Source: a virus. From it: a DNA stretch of 43,843 nt. Where the stretch lies: positions 1 to 43,843 of the IMG/VR virus record IMGVR_UViG_3300050821_002432, one strand, 5' to 3'. The first letter of the stretch is position 1, and the number at the start of each line of letters is the position of its first letter. Under the pieces are notes generated by a model. That model did no database searches, was not told the DNA's origin, and saw only the letters and a program-made list of their open reading frames with translations. This document shows, in pieces, positions 1 through 9,085 of this stretch. The position numbers and the translations under genes are program-made.

Positions 1-308
1 CCCTTGTATATAAAGTTTATAGGTAACATCTTAGCATAATTAACCACGGCATTATCGCTATCCATGTATCCAATGGTATGTCCTCTGTTTTTTTTGGGCG
101 GAAGGATTATAACATCTTTGCCAAATACTGTCCTCCATACGGCATCATAATCAGATAGATATGGTTCTGCCACATCTGAGCAATTTTGATGAACTACTAT
201 ATAATTAAATTGGGACATGATTGAATAGTTATGTAACAACATACGATTCAATGTCTCTATGTCTTCTTTTTTACTTAAATGTCCTATACTACAATAACAG
301 TTATTCAT
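1..308 (-). CDS. Putative GT-A glycosyltransferase, N-terminal part (runs off window)
   Basis: The reading frame starts at ATG 308 and is still open at base 1, giving 102 residues. The start overlaps the stop of the upstream gene as ATGA. The translation has a Rossmann-like start and a segment reading NRGHTIGYMDSDN near residues 80-92, a pattern I associate with GT-A sugar transferases (inference from memory). The sugar-nucleotide DxD region would lie beyond the window edge. It is the last visible gene of a leftward glycan cassette, so a role in glycan transfer fits its neighbours. Donor and acceptor are unknown. Confidence 0.6.
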   Translation of the reverse strand, partial: MNNCYCSIGHLSKKEDIETLNRMLLHNYSIMSQFNYIVVHQNCSDVAEPYLSDYDAVWRTVFGKDVIILPPKKNRGHTIGYMDSDNAVVNYAKMLPINFIYK

Positions 309-1192
309 GCAATCTTATTTAAAATATATCTAGCCATTTCCTTGGTGGTACAGTGTTGTTTAAAATGTAAAAAACATTCATCCATTATATCATAATATTT
401 AGTAATGTCAAAGTCTTTGTTTATTAACTCATTACCACGCTTAATTGCATCTTTCGGTAAAGTAGTCAATGTATGTTCCGGACATTTATCTATGTCTAAG
501 AAATAAGGCATACAGTAATTACCCATTATCTCATAATGTCTCATGCAATCCCATCCTGCTTTTTTCATTGTAACTCCATAATATGAGTTATTATAATCTT
601 TGAAATAATCAGTTTCATTACTGAAAATATACGTTGATTTTTCTCCGGGAATCACAGTACCATAGGATTGAATCTTCTCTTTATTAGGAGTGGATATCTT
701 ACATGTTGGATATGAAAATGATATTGGAAATACATTAGAATGATATGAATAACACTCTCTTTTGAAATACGGATGAATATCAGATAAAGAATGAACATAA
801 CAATCATCATTGCCATCTAATAATACTATTTTCTTAGGATCGTATACTTTTTTTACAAGTTCAAAATAATCAAGACATCTTCTGGAAGCACCATACACTA
901 TTAAATCATAATATTTATTCTCGATTTTAGATTGTATATTAATTCTATTAGGATTGTCACCATCAATTAACCAAAAAGCCGTCATTCCTCCCCACAAACA
1001 TTGTTTTGGTATTTTGGATTGATTTTCTTTATATAATGATATGATCGGGGTGGAATCCACTATTTCATCTATAACACCATCTTTAAACAATTCATAGAAA
1101 CCATAGTAGGTTAAGTCATTTAAATAATCAGATATATAACCACCACTACATGCTGCAATAGAATTGTGATTTGTAATATACAATACTTTCAT
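305..1192 (-). CDS. Putative GT-B-type glycosyltransferase
   Basis: This 295-residue protein starts with a Rossmann-type strand (MKVLYITNH). Its C-terminal segment has the pattern KKAGWDCMRHYEIMGN followed by PYFLDIDKCPEHT, which I recognise from virus and phage glycosyltransferases of the exostosin/CgeB-like kind. There the conserved His and Glu would contact the nucleotide-sugar donor. There is no signal peptide or membrane segment, so it should act in the cytoplasm. It lies 1 base after the fucosyltransferase gene at 1194-2018 and overlaps the next gene by ATGA, so it is translated within the cassette. Substrate cannot be read from sequence. Confidence 0.6.
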   Translation of the reverse strand: MKVLYITNHNSIAACSGGYISDYLNDLTYYGFYELFKDGVIDEIVDSTPIISLYKENQSKIPKQCLWGGMTAFWLIDGDNPNRINIQSKIENKYYDLIVYGASRRCLDYFELVKKVYDPKKIVLLDGNDDCYVHSLSDIHPYFKRECYSYHSNVFPISFSYPTCKISTPNKEKIQSYGTVIPGEKSTYIFSNETDYFKDYNNSYYGVTMKKAGWDCMRHYEIMGNYCMPYFLDIDKCPEHTLTTLPKDAIKRGNELINKDFDITKYYDIMDECFLHFKQHCTTKEMARYILNKIA

Positions 1193-1193
1193 A

Positions 1194-2018
1194 TTATAAT
1201 GTTATCCATCCTTCTGGGAATAGAGTATCTATATTGGTTATATGAGTGACCGATTTACCGAACCAATGACTTTTTGGTGCCACTGTCATAGTGTCTTTGT
1301 TTTTGTTAAGATAAGCCGCCCACCAGCTAAATGTACTGTTACCTAATATATTATGATTGCATAGACTCATGAACACCAAATCGGATATGTTAGTTTCATT
1401 TTCTATAAAATTGACATTGTCTGGAAACATTCCCTTAGCAAAGGCGATATTGTCTGAAAAAACATTTATGTTTTGTATATCACGTAAATCGCATATCATA
1501 TTGATAGCTTCTTGATAATACTCGGATGGCACAATAGGAAACGAATCTCTTAAAAGATGTCTATCTCCGCCTACTCGTACATGGACAGCTATTGAATCGG
1601 GTATTATATTCTTATATTTATCCCGAACATAATTAACATGACTATCTCTGAACTTGTAATAATCATTCACAATTTTATATTTAATGTCGTTAAAATAACG
1701 ATCACTCTGGAAATAACCAGATATCAACATGTTGTCTTTGGCTTTAACCGGTTGATATGAAAAATTATATTCTGGATTAGTGGGATGAACTGCATCATTA
1801 TGATGATATGTATCATATCGCTGTGAAAACTCATTAACAAAATTGAATTTATGAGAAAATAGGTTAGGAATCTCTAATGGTCTATGATCGTTTGATATAT
1901 AACAATCACGAATCTTTAAGATTTCATAATTTGTTCCTAGTTTTTCCGTAAGAGACAAACAGTTGGCCAGTTGGAATAAGTTATTACCCAATTCTCCAGA
2001 AAACATGCATGATATCAT
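1194..2018 (-). CDS. GT11-family alpha-1,2-fucosyltransferase-like protein
   Basis: This 274-residue protein shows GT11 hallmarks: an N-terminal GELGNNLFQLA loop, a central HVRVGGDR motif (HxRxGD-like, GDP-fucose binding) and the C-terminal GNSTFSWWAAYL motif. GT11 enzymes transfer fucose from GDP-fucose to a sugar hydroxyl. It overlaps the SDR gene by ATGA. A second copy lies at 4469-5290; by eye about half of the residues match, so the two are paralogues in one cassette. A GDP-mannose dehydratase-like gene at 31022-32080 could help supply the donor. The exact linkage is unproven. Confidence 0.8.
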   Translation of the reverse strand: MISCMFSGELGNNLFQLANCLSLTEKLGTNYEILKIRDCYISNDHRPLEIPNLFSHKFNFVNEFSQRYDTYHHNDAVHPTNPEYNFSYQPVKAKDNMLISGYFQSDRYFNDIKYKIVNDYYKFRDSHVNYVRDKYKNIIPDSIAVHVRVGGDRHLLRDSFPIVPSEYYQEAINMICDLRDIQNINVFSDNIAFAKGMFPDNVNFIENETNISDLVFMSLCNHNILGNSTFSWWAAYLNKNKDTMTVAPKSHWFGKSVTHITNIDTLFPEGWITL

Positions 2019-2836
2019 AGACTATCATTATAAAGTATCGAAATACCTTTGTCGAGAGAAATCTTTGGTTCCCAGTAGTTTAATATATATGGATCAGGAT
2101 CATTTACCATGCCCATTTGAACATTATCTACCTTATCACCTTTTATAATTTCGCAACCAGATAGACCACTTATTACATTGGCAATATCCATGATGGAATT
2201 CCATTGAAAACTGGTGATATGATAATTTTTAGCTCTATCCAATGTGAAATAATTTTTAGCCAAGATTAATAGTGCTCTAGCACAATCCTCACCAAATAAG
2301 AATTGACGGACTTCATCTCCAGTAGTTCTCATTTTTATACTCTTATCTTTGATAGACATATTAATGAAATCGGTAATTACATGGGATTTCTCTTCATTGG
2401 TTTCATAACCATAAACATTCCAAAATTTAACGTTAATACCATTTAACGCGTCAGTGTGTCTCTCACCAATGGATTTTAATATACCATAAGTAGAGTGATG
2501 CATGTTTGACATCTGAGAGGACGCGAATATAAACGGTTTGTTTAAGGATTTGAGTAATTCAAATGTATTACTCATTATTCTCATGTTATTGTCTATGAAT
2601 TCATAGGTATTTTGGTATTTGGCCATATACTTTGATCCACCGATATCAAATGCCAGAAAATGAACGAAATCCGACTTAATTATCATGTCCGTAAGCAATA
2701 GATTGTTTCGAACTCGTAGATCATATAATCCATTATCCTCTATATCAAAGGTGAGTACCTCTTCATTTACAGATTTTAAATATTGAACCAAATATTGGCC
2801 AACTTGTCCTGACGATCCTAATACTAGATGTTTCAT
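2015..2836 (-). CDS. NAD(P)-dependent extended SDR (sugar epimerase/reductase-like)
   Basis: This 273-residue protein begins with a Rossmann NAD(P) motif (LGSSGQVGQYL, GxxGxxG) and has a YGILK sequence (YxxxK) preceded by FASSQ, the Ser-Tyr-Lys set of extended SDR enzymes. These enzymes epimerise, dehydrate or reduce nucleotide sugars. A GDP-fucose synthase (GMER) role would complete a pathway with the dehydratase at 31022-32080. However, similarity to GMER is not specific enough by eye, and a UDP-sugar 4-epimerase is equally possible. It overlaps both neighbours by 4 bases inside the glycan cassette. Confidence 0.75.
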   Translation of the reverse strand: MKHLVLGSSGQVGQYLVQYLKSVNEEVLTFDIEDNGLYDLRVRNNLLLTDMIIKSDFVHFLAFDIGGSKYMAKYQNTYEFIDNNMRIMSNTFELLKSLNKPFIFASSQMSNMHHSTYGILKSIGERHTDALNGINVKFWNVYGYETNEEKSHVITDFINMSIKDKSIKMRTTGDEVRQFLFGEDCARALLILAKNYFTLDRAKNYHITSFQWNSIMDIANVISGLSGCEIIKGDKVDNVQMGMVNDPDPYILNYWEPKISLDKGISILYNDSL

Positions 2837-3648
2837 ATTATTTTTGGGGTCTTATAGTAGTTTTTTAACGTTTCGATATTCTCATTCTTTAGTTTAACAT
2901 ATAACCTTTGATTTCTATCGGTGTATTCCTTGTATTTATTTTGTAATACTCTCTCATGCTGCACATGGAATACTGGCCCGTATACTCTTGTCATTTTGAT
3001 ATTAAATAGATTCATCTTAAAGATGTATTCAGAATCCTCATATCCCCAACCATTAAATTCTTCATTGAAATATACTAGATCACCAAGCAATCTCTTATTA
3101 ACTATCATACAAAATCCCGTAGCATAAGCAATTGGTGGATATCCATCCTCGATATGACGATGTAACATCATTTTTGGAGCAATCTTAAATTGAAGATTGT
3201 AAAAGTCATAATCCGTCTCAAATTCCTTAAAGTAATCACGCTCAATGTGATATTCTGGATTGGTATAAGGAAATACCAAAGGAAATTTATCCTGACACAA
3301 TTCCACACCTAATTCAATCTGTTCTTTTGGTAATAGAATATCACAGTCATATATTACACATATATCATTACTAGCAATCTTCAATCCTTCGTTGATTATC
3401 TTTGATCTATAATATGGGTCAGGCAAATCACAGGAAAATATGCGTATATTGCTCAATTCATATTCATGAAATAATTTAGTCAGATATTGTACGCAATTAA
3501 CCTCTTCGATTGGTGTGTTATTTTGTAATATCACTAAGTATTCAGCTTCATCTTTAAATTGGTAGGTGAGATAAATCAACGATCTCAATAGGTTCGTTAG
3601 TCTATCAACACTGTCGTATTTAAACTGAATTATAAACGTAAACTTCAT
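2833..3648 (-). CDS. GT-A glycosyltransferase, GT2/GT7-like with GWGxED motif
   Basis: This 271-residue protein has an N-terminal GT-A fold start (FTFIIQFKYDSVDRL) and a metal-binding DxD in YDCDILLP. Near the C-terminus is GWGYEDSEY followed by a His (HVQHER). GWGxED plus the trailing His is typical of the galactosyltransferase/chondroitin-polymerase type of GT-A enzymes. The donor may therefore be UDP-galactose or UDP-HexNAc, by family analogy only. It overlaps neighbours on both sides by 4 bases. No membrane segment is visible, so cytoplasmic action is expected. Confidence 0.75.
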   Translation of the reverse strand: MKFTFIIQFKYDSVDRLTNLLRSLIYLTYQFKDEAEYLVILQNNTPIEEVNCVQYLTKLFHEYELSNIRIFSCDLPDPYYRSKIINEGLKIASNDICVIYDCDILLPKEQIELGVELCQDKFPLVFPYTNPEYHIERDYFKEFETDYDFYNLQFKIAPKMMLHRHIEDGYPPIAYATGFCMIVNKRLLGDLVYFNEEFNGWGYEDSEYIFKMNLFNIKMTRVYGPVFHVQHERVLQNKYKEYTDRNQRLYVKLKNENIETLKNYYKTPKII

Positions 3649-4472
3649 AATAAGTAATTTTCGGCGATGTAATCATCAGCAACTGGAAATTCACAGGCGA
3701 TTTTAAAATTTTCTTCTATATATGGCATCATGGAATTATACAAATCATCAGTACAATCATTTAGATTGAAATTATCTGAGAATATTACACCTTTCGGATT
3801 GAAATACTGTTCCACAACTGATTTACTGCCCCTATATATTGGAACTGTATATGTTGTCATTGGACTGGTCAATCTCTCCGTAAAATATGCATCACTAACA
3901 TCATTTTCCATAGATACCGTGAAATTGTAGTTCTTATAGGCATCATCAGTTATTTTAGGTTCGTTTTCTTGTCCTCTCCCATATAAATTGAGTTTATTTT
4001 TATTATCAACCGCATATTCTACACGATATTTGTGTCCAGCCAACGTATAATTCTTAGAAACCAACATACTTATCATTCGGTACTTAGTGTGGCGTTTTCT
4101 ATTTTCGGATAATGTCCATGGCGCGGCATTGGATATAGCATAGTAAAATGGATGCCCAATCTGAACCAAATCCATCTGACAGGTGAATATAAATTTATAA
4201 TTATTCTGAAATTGTTGTAAATTTTTTAATATAACATCTATTACTCCCTGATTGTATCCTCGGGATTCCAATAACCACCCGTATTTGTTAGGGTTATTAT
4301 TCAACCCACTCAATATATTTCCGTCTATATACATATCAAAATCATAGTCACCGACATAATTTTTTGGTAACCATTGAATATGTTTAGATGTATTCATATG
4401 AGAAGAACACACTGAATCATTTTCATTTGGGGAAATACATCCCCCAATTGGTTTCATTTTTAGCTTACTCAT
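3645..4472 (-). CDS. GT10-family-like fucosyltransferase
   Basis: The 275-residue protein carries the GT10 donor-binding pattern: NFTVSMENDVSDAYFTERL followed by YTVPIYRGS and PKGVIFSD. This matches the known F-x-ENS-x4-DYVTEK...PVYxG signature of alpha-1,3/1,4-fucosyltransferases. An upstream RMISMLVSKN segment also fits the family. Enzymes of this family transfer fucose from GDP-fucose. With the two GT11 paralogues it makes three likely fucosyltransferases in about 4 kb. It is linked to both neighbours by 4-base overlaps. Acceptor unknown. Confidence 0.75.
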   Translation of the reverse strand: MSKLKMKPIGGCISPNENDSVCSSHMNTSKHIQWLPKNYVGDYDFDMYIDGNILSGLNNNPNKYGWLLESRGYNQGVIDVILKNLQQFQNNYKFIFTCQMDLVQIGHPFYYAISNAAPWTLSENRKRHTKYRMISMLVSKNYTLAGHKYRVEYAVDNKNKLNLYGRGQENEPKITDDAYKNYNFTVSMENDVSDAYFTERLTSPMTTYTVPIYRGSKSVVEQYFNPKGVIFSDNFNLNDCTDDLYNSMMPYIEENFKIACEFPVADDYIAENYLL

Positions 4473-5290
4473 AATTTAATCCATTCATCTAAAAACAAAT
4501 CTTTTATATCCAATTTCTTAAGTGATCCACCGAACCAATAGTTGGCTGGAGCAACGGTTATATGACCTTTATGTTTATTGAGATAAGCTGACCACCAACT
4601 AAATGTACTGTTACCTAATATATTGTGATTACACATACTCATAAATGTTAAATCTGTTATATTAGATTCATTCTCTATGAAGTTTACTGATTCTGGAAAT
4701 ATTTCTTTAGCTATGGACATTTTATCGGAAAATACATTAATATTCTGTATATTAGATGAATCATACACAATGGCCAATGCTCTTTCATAGTATTCACTAG
4801 GCACTAATGGAAATATATCAGAACACAGTGATCTATCGCCTCCACCTCTAAAATGAATAGCAATTGAATTAGGTAATATGGATTTATACTTATCATTTAT
4901 GTAATCAATGGTATCAGGATTAAAAGCGAAATAGTCATTGACAAGTTTATCTTTTATGTTCTCAAAGTATTTACCGCTCTGAAAATAACCATTCAATTTT
5001 ACGTTATCTTCATGGGGAATTGGTGAGTATGCAAATGTATAATAAGGACTATCTTGCTCGAATAGATCAGGGTGACGATAATGACCATACTCTTGAGAAT
5101 AACTATTAACGAAATTGAATTTATGAGAAAACAATTTACTTACCTCAATGGGACGGTCTTCATTGGAAATCCAACAATGTCTGGATGCTGATATTTCATA
5201 ATCAACATTTATAGCATCCTTTATAGAAAGACATGTGGCTAATTGAAACAAATTATTTCCTAACTCTCCATGTAATCTACTGGTTATCAT
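4469..5290 (-). CDS. GT11-family fucosyltransferase-like protein, second copy
   Basis: I place the start at ATG 5290, where it forms TAATG with the stop of the FkbM gene upstream. A start 30 bases further up is possible but would add residues absent from the paralogue. The resulting 273 residues match the length of the 1194-2018 protein (274). Shared landmarks are GELGNNLFQLA, HFRGGGDR, QNINVFSD, NFIENE and GNSTFSWWSAYLN. It likely transfers fucose from GDP-fucose. Variation between copies is concentrated in the N-terminal half outside these motifs, which may mean different acceptors. Confidence 0.8.
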   Translation of the reverse strand: MITSRLHGELGNNLFQLATCLSIKDAINVDYEISASRHCWISNEDRPIEVSKLFSHKFNFVNSYSQEYGHYRHPDLFEQDSPYYTFAYSPIPHEDNVKLNGYFQSGKYFENIKDKLVNDYFAFNPDTIDYINDKYKSILPNSIAIHFRGGGDRSLCSDIFPLVPSEYYERALAIVYDSSNIQNINVFSDKMSIAKEIFPESVNFIENESNITDLTFMSMCNHNILGNSTFSWWSAYLNKHKGHITVAPANYWFGGSLKKLDIKDLFLDEWIKL

Positions 5291-5847
5291 TATTTTAGTT
5301 TCCATCCTTCCCAGTCCCATTCATGATTATATGTCTGATCATGTGTAACACTTAGTAAATTTTGACAGGTTTTTCTTTCCTCGTCATGATTTTGTATTAC
5401 TTTATGGAATTGAATTTGAATAAATTTTATATTATCGGCATGTTTACTTGCACAGAGTGTTTTGATTATCTCAAATTCCCCGCCTTCACAATTTAATTCT
5501 AATAAATCTATAGATGTTATGGATTGATCTGAAATAAATTGTGATATATCCATAATATCAATAGATTCCGTTTTTCCTTTTGGACTGAATACCGATGTTC
5601 CTGCTCCGTTTATCTGGATATTTCTTTTTTCTGTTTTATTTCCTAACCCAAAATTATGGACTTTTATCTTGGGATTGTTTTGGTATTTATTGACCAATCC
5701 ATTGTAATAATCCCTTACTGGCTCAAAAATGTAAATATTGCAGTGATATGTGTCAAACATTTCTTGAGAGAATTCCCCAACGAACCCACCAACCTCAAAT
5801 ATTAGAGAATTTTCATTTAATGGGTGATTTTTTCTGTCATCTATCAT
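5290..5847 (-). CDS. FkbM-family SAM-dependent methyltransferase (copy 1)
   Basis: This 185-residue protein has an SAM-binding motif (IFEVGGFVGEFS), an acidic strand end in IFEP, and LLELNCEGGEFEII, the FkbM-type post-motif that normally reads KIDxEGxE. FkbM-family enzymes O-methylate sugars or polyketides. It is rather short for the family and lies directly next to a second FkbM-like gene, with which it overlaps by 4 bases. Sugar methylation of the glycan made by the flanking transferases is the natural inference. Confidence 0.75.
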   Translation of the reverse strand: MIDDRKNHPLNENSLIFEVGGFVGEFSQEMFDTYHCNIYIFEPVRDYYNGLVNKYQNNPKIKVHNFGLGNKTEKRNIQINGAGTSVFSPKGKTESIDIMDISQFISDQSITSIDLLELNCEGGEFEIIKTLCASKHADNIKFIQIQFHKVIQNHDEERKTCQNLLSVTHDQTYNHEWDWEGWKLK

Positions 5848-6494
5848 ATTTTCCTATAAAGTGTGTCGTATTTATATTTTTGCACAATCTCATAGTTTTT
5901 TGATAACATGAATGTGTGAAATTCATCTTCGTGTTTTATGTTGGATTCATATTGATGAAAATTAACAGTTTCGGTAAGTATGAACTTTACAGGCACATCA
6001 CCAATGCCATTGATGATATTTTTTTCATAGGATTGGGCGTCAATATGCATGTAATCAATATGTGTGATGTCATTTTCTTCACAAACTGTGTCCAATCGTT
6101 TCACTGTGACATCATATCCATTCATGTCAAACTTACATCTATCAAATTCAATTTGCTCATCTACAGTCCCGTTTTTTATAATGGGTTTGTTGATAGACCC
6201 TGCCTGTTTATGGTATCTACCCTCGATGGATAAACTTGGATAAAATTTCACCACATCATTTTTATCCCCGAGGGCATAAGGATAAGTATGTATTCCAGCA
6301 TCGATAGCAGAATTTCTATGATTTCTTATGTTTTCAATATCTGGTTCAAATGAATATACTTTGGCTTTTGGAAACCATTGCTTAAAATATATCCCAGTAA
6401 TGAAATCATATGCTCCCACATCAAATAATATTAAATCTGAGTGGTTTATACCTAGGTTACTTATTATAGTTTGTTCATCAGGCTCTTGTAACAT
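5844..6494 (-). CDS. FkbM-family SAM-dependent methyltransferase (copy 2)
   Basis: This 216-residue protein contains LILFDVGAYDFITGIYF (SAM motif I), YSFEPD (motif II) and YMHIDAQSYEKNII, the place where FkbM proteins carry KIDxEG. The Lys and Glu of the usual motif are replaced by His and Gln-Ser, so the active site is somewhat divergent. It is separated by 1 base from the GT2 gene upstream and overlaps copy 1 by ATGA. The pair is not closely similar, so this looks like an old duplication or separate acquisition rather than a recent repeat. Confidence 0.7.
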   Translation of the reverse strand: MLQEPDEQTIISNLGINHSDLILFDVGAYDFITGIYFKQWFPKAKVYSFEPDIENIRNHRNSAIDAGIHTYPYALGDKNDVVKFYPSLSIEGRYHKQAGSINKPIIKNGTVDEQIEFDRCKFDMNGYDVTVKRLDTVCEENDITHIDYMHIDAQSYEKNIINGIGDVPVKFILTETVNFHQYESNIKHEDEFHTFMLSKNYEIVQKYKYDTLYRKI

Positions 6495-6495
6495 G

Positions 6496-7164
6496 TTAGA
6501 TTTTAAATCCTTTATTTAGTTCGTCGCTAAAATCTTTATTATATCTTAGATTGGTGGCGACCTGTTTTTCTATAGTCTTATTATGGATTATTGATAATTC
6601 AAACTCCGATGGAAGTTTGGATGTTATCTTAGCACCCTCTATTTTTTCATGTAGAGGTCTTTCCCATTTTAAATGTGGAAGGTTCTTAAATAATCTAAAT
6701 TGATAATCCGGAAAATTTACAATGTTTCTTCCTTCGTATAAAGATAATTTCCATCCCCAATCCGCTGCATGTTTTTCATTGACTCCAATAAAATCATTTA
6801 TTCGAGGTATTAAAAAACAATCCACACTGGGATTGGACTCAATGATATCCTTTATATTAATCATTAATGTGTCAGTGGGAACTTCGTCATCATCCAATTG
6901 TAATATGTATTTACCAATACACAAGTCTTTTCCAAAATTTTTGTGCATGGAGTAATGGTTATCCAACGCATGTTTATATATAAAGAAGTTCTGTTTTTCT
7001 TTATATGAATCCAATAAATCCAAAGTGGTATCATTATCACTAAAGTCGTCTAATATGACACATTCGTTTCCATCTATGTACTTCTCAATACAATCTAACA
7101 AATCTTTTAATTGATTTGTTCCATTCTTGGTTGTAATTAGATAACTTATGAAAGGTGCATTCAT
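6496..7164 (-). CDS. GT2-family glycosyltransferase
   Basis: The 222-residue protein starts with FISYLITTKNGTNQL, has ILDDFSDNDT (nucleotide-binding Asp) and then GKYILQLDDDEVPT, the DxD that binds metal and sugar nucleotide. It ends in a segment with RPLHEKIE, as in WaaE/KdtX-like GT2 proteins. It should transfer a sugar in the cytoplasm as part of the same glycan pathway. It overlaps the GT4 gene upstream by 4 bases and is 1 base from the FkbM gene downstream. Confidence 0.8.
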   Translation of the reverse strand: MNAPFISYLITTKNGTNQLKDLLDCIEKYIDGNECVILDDFSDNDTTLDLLDSYKEKQNFFIYKHALDNHYSMHKNFGKDLCIGKYILQLDDDEVPTDTLMINIKDIIESNPSVDCFLIPRINDFIGVNEKHAADWGWKLSLYEGRNIVNFPDYQFRLFKNLPHLKWERPLHEKIEGAKITSKLPSEFELSIIHNKTIEKQVATNLRYNKDFSDELNKGFKI

Positions 7165-8498
7165 ACTACACTCTTGGATATATCATTTACTGGTTCCGAT
7201 TTCTTGAGTTTTGGTAACTCTATTTTTTTGAGCCGAGGAAGCACAATTTTTTGTTCTATGGAAAATTCCGGCACATACTTATCGAGTAATCCATGCAAGT
7301 GTTTGTCCATGGCTTGTAAACTAAACTTATCAGCATTTTCCAATCTCAACGCTTCAGCTTTATTAAGAGATTTTTCACTATAATTGTTAAATAAGCTTAT
7401 AATTTTCTCTTCCGCCAAACTGTAAGAAACATAGAACCAATTACCTTCTTTAATTAGCCATTGATTTGCAGAAGAAGGATCAATTTGTTTTACTGTCCCA
7501 TCTAACAATCCAGCATATTTCGCATTTAAGAAATCAATATGTCCACTCCAATTAGGAGCCAATATTGGTTTACCACTCAATGTAGCCAATAACAATGGGT
7601 GACCGAATCCTTCACCATGTGTAAAGCTAATGTGTACTTTGACTTTTTCATGATTAAGTAATGCGTTCATCTCGACATCAGAAAGTTCTCCGTGTAATAG
7701 ATAGACTTTTGGTAATTTACCAGATACACTGTCTTGGATTTCCTTGATTTTCTTTAACATGTCAGTTCTATCCGTGATACTGAAATTTACACCACTAGTT
7801 TTTAAAATCAAACATGGTTGTTTTTCTTTATCTTTAAAGGCATTGAGAAATGTCTTCACAAGATTTCCTATGTCTTTTCTGTCGTTGTATATTCCACCAT
7901 GTGTCCATTGACCTACAAACAAGAAAGCGAAATTCTCGGGGATAGATGACATAACACCTTCTATAGTTTGAATTTTTTCATCGGTCTTTTTATAAATGCT
8001 GGTGTTTGCTCCCCAAAAACATACTTCGATTGGTTTGATACACTTTAATGGTTCTTTTCTTCCATCCTGATGTTGTTTAGTGTAATTGGCATTCTCAAAA
8101 ACTTTTTTAACGAATGTAGAGGTAACTATACCTAAATTCATACGATTCATCCCCTCAATGAATTCCCCACTTGGTTTATCGACCTCGATACCAGCAGTTA
8201 TACCAACATTGTATTTCCCGACTGGTTGAAATTCATTTGGAATGGATATTTGAATAAACAAATCAGGTTGTTTATTCAAAGGTTGTCTCATAAAACAACT
8301 TAGAAGCTTTCTATCTTCGTCTGTGGCATTACTATCCTCGATAGTTTTTGGGGGACATCCTCCCCACTTAGTTGGCGCAATCAATAATTCATATTTATCA
8401 TAACGAAGAATCGATTTGGCAATATCAGTTGATAGATCACCATAACCGCTTCGACTATACACGGGACACTGCATCACACATAAAGGTTTGTTACTCAT
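7161..8498 (-). CDS. GT4-like GT-B glycosyltransferase
   Basis: This 445-residue protein has an N-terminal acceptor domain and a C-terminal donor domain containing FLFVGQWTHGG, VYLLHGELSD and HGEGFGHPLLLATLSGKPI. The first Glu of the GT4 E-x7-E motif is present, but the second is replaced by Leu, which is unusual. The domain resembles the C-terminal half of the 18860-20416 protein (EGFG...GHMDFLG versus GHIDFLN), so the two belong to one subfamily. A charged tail of about 45 residues follows. It overlaps dUTPase and the GT2 gene by 4 bases each. Confidence 0.8.
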   Translation of the reverse strand: MSNKPLCVMQCPVYSRSGYGDLSTDIAKSILRYDKYELLIAPTKWGGCPPKTIEDSNATDEDRKLLSCFMRQPLNKQPDLFIQISIPNEFQPVGKYNVGITAGIEVDKPSGEFIEGMNRMNLGIVTSTFVKKVFENANYTKQHQDGRKEPLKCIKPIEVCFWGANTSIYKKTDEKIQTIEGVMSSIPENFAFLFVGQWTHGGIYNDRKDIGNLVKTFLNAFKDKEKQPCLILKTSGVNFSITDRTDMLKKIKEIQDSVSGKLPKVYLLHGELSDVEMNALLNHEKVKVHISFTHGEGFGHPLLLATLSGKPILAPNWSGHIDFLNAKYAGLLDGTVKQIDPSSANQWLIKEGNWFYVSYSLAEEKIISLFNNYSEKSLNKAEALRLENADKFSLQAMDKHLHGLLDKYVPEFSIEQKIVLPRLKKIELPKLKKSEPVNDISKSVV

Positions 8499-9043
8499 AT
8501 ATTCTTTTCGCGTTCTTTCATTATTTCACTATACTTAACTTTTGGGTTTACTTCTTCTGAATGCTTCTTTACATACATTTCTGTCAATGCCGATTTAACA
8601 GCCTCTGGGATTTTTATGGTTTTATCGCTCATGTCCGTTGATCCAAATCCACTATTTCCTCTTTCGGTAATTGCCAAATCATCTACCACTAAAAACTCAT
8701 GAGCATACCAATGTTCAAATATTATTTGTGCAACTTTATCGCCAACTTTAATATCAAATGGTTCTTGACCTAGATTAACCAGTATTACCTTAACTTCACC
8801 AGTGTAATCGGGGTCTATAACACCACCTAATACTTCTATACCAGCTTTTAATGCATTACCACTTCTTGGTGCGATTCTTCCGTACTGATCGGTTGGAATA
8901 GAAAAACATACATCAGTTTTAAAGGCGTAACGTTCCAATGGTTTCAATTGATAATCAACGGTACTATATAAATCATAACCAGCCGCATATTTACTGCCTT
9001 TAGTTGGTTTCTTGGCTTTCTCACTAAGTAACTTAATATTCAT
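8495..9043 (-). CDS. dut: dUTPase (trimeric type)
   Basis: All five motifs of trimeric dUTPases are present in order: AAGYDLYS, GRIAPRSGNA, GGVIDPDYTGEV, GDKVAQIIFE and RGNSGFGST. The enzyme hydrolyses dUTP to dUMP and pyrophosphate, keeping uracil out of phage DNA and feeding dTMP synthesis. At 182 residues it is longer than the usual 145-155 because about 45 charged residues follow motif 5. The gene starts 7 bases after a TATAAT box with no ribosome-binding site, so its mRNA may be leaderless. It heads the run of overlapping glycan genes downstream. Confidence 0.95.
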   Translation of the reverse strand: MNIKLLSEKAKKPTKGSKYAAGYDLYSTVDYQLKPLERYAFKTDVCFSIPTDQYGRIAPRSGNALKAGIEVLGGVIDPDYTGEVKVILVNLGQEPFDIKVGDKVAQIIFEHWYAHEFLVVDDLAITERGNSGFGSTDMSDKTIKIPEAVKSALTEMYVKKHSEEVNPKVKYSEIMKEREKNI

Positions 9044-9050
9044 AACTTAT

Positions 9051-9079
9051 ATTATAATCCTTTATCAAAACAACCTCAA
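9051..9079 (-). promoter_or_regulatory. Sigma-70-like promoter for dut and the glycan cassette
   Basis: On the minus strand TTGAGG (9079-9074) is followed by a 17-base spacer and TATAAT (9056-9051). Only 7 bases separate the -10 box from the dut ATG at 9043, so the predicted transcript would begin at or next to the start codon. Confidence 0.65.
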
Positions 9080-9085
9080 GTTATT

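Noticed and set aside
5288-5320. Longer start for the second GT11 gene (ATG 5320)
   Set aside because: The added ten residues are absent in the paralogue and would overlap the FkbM gene; ATG 5290 forms a TAATG junction.
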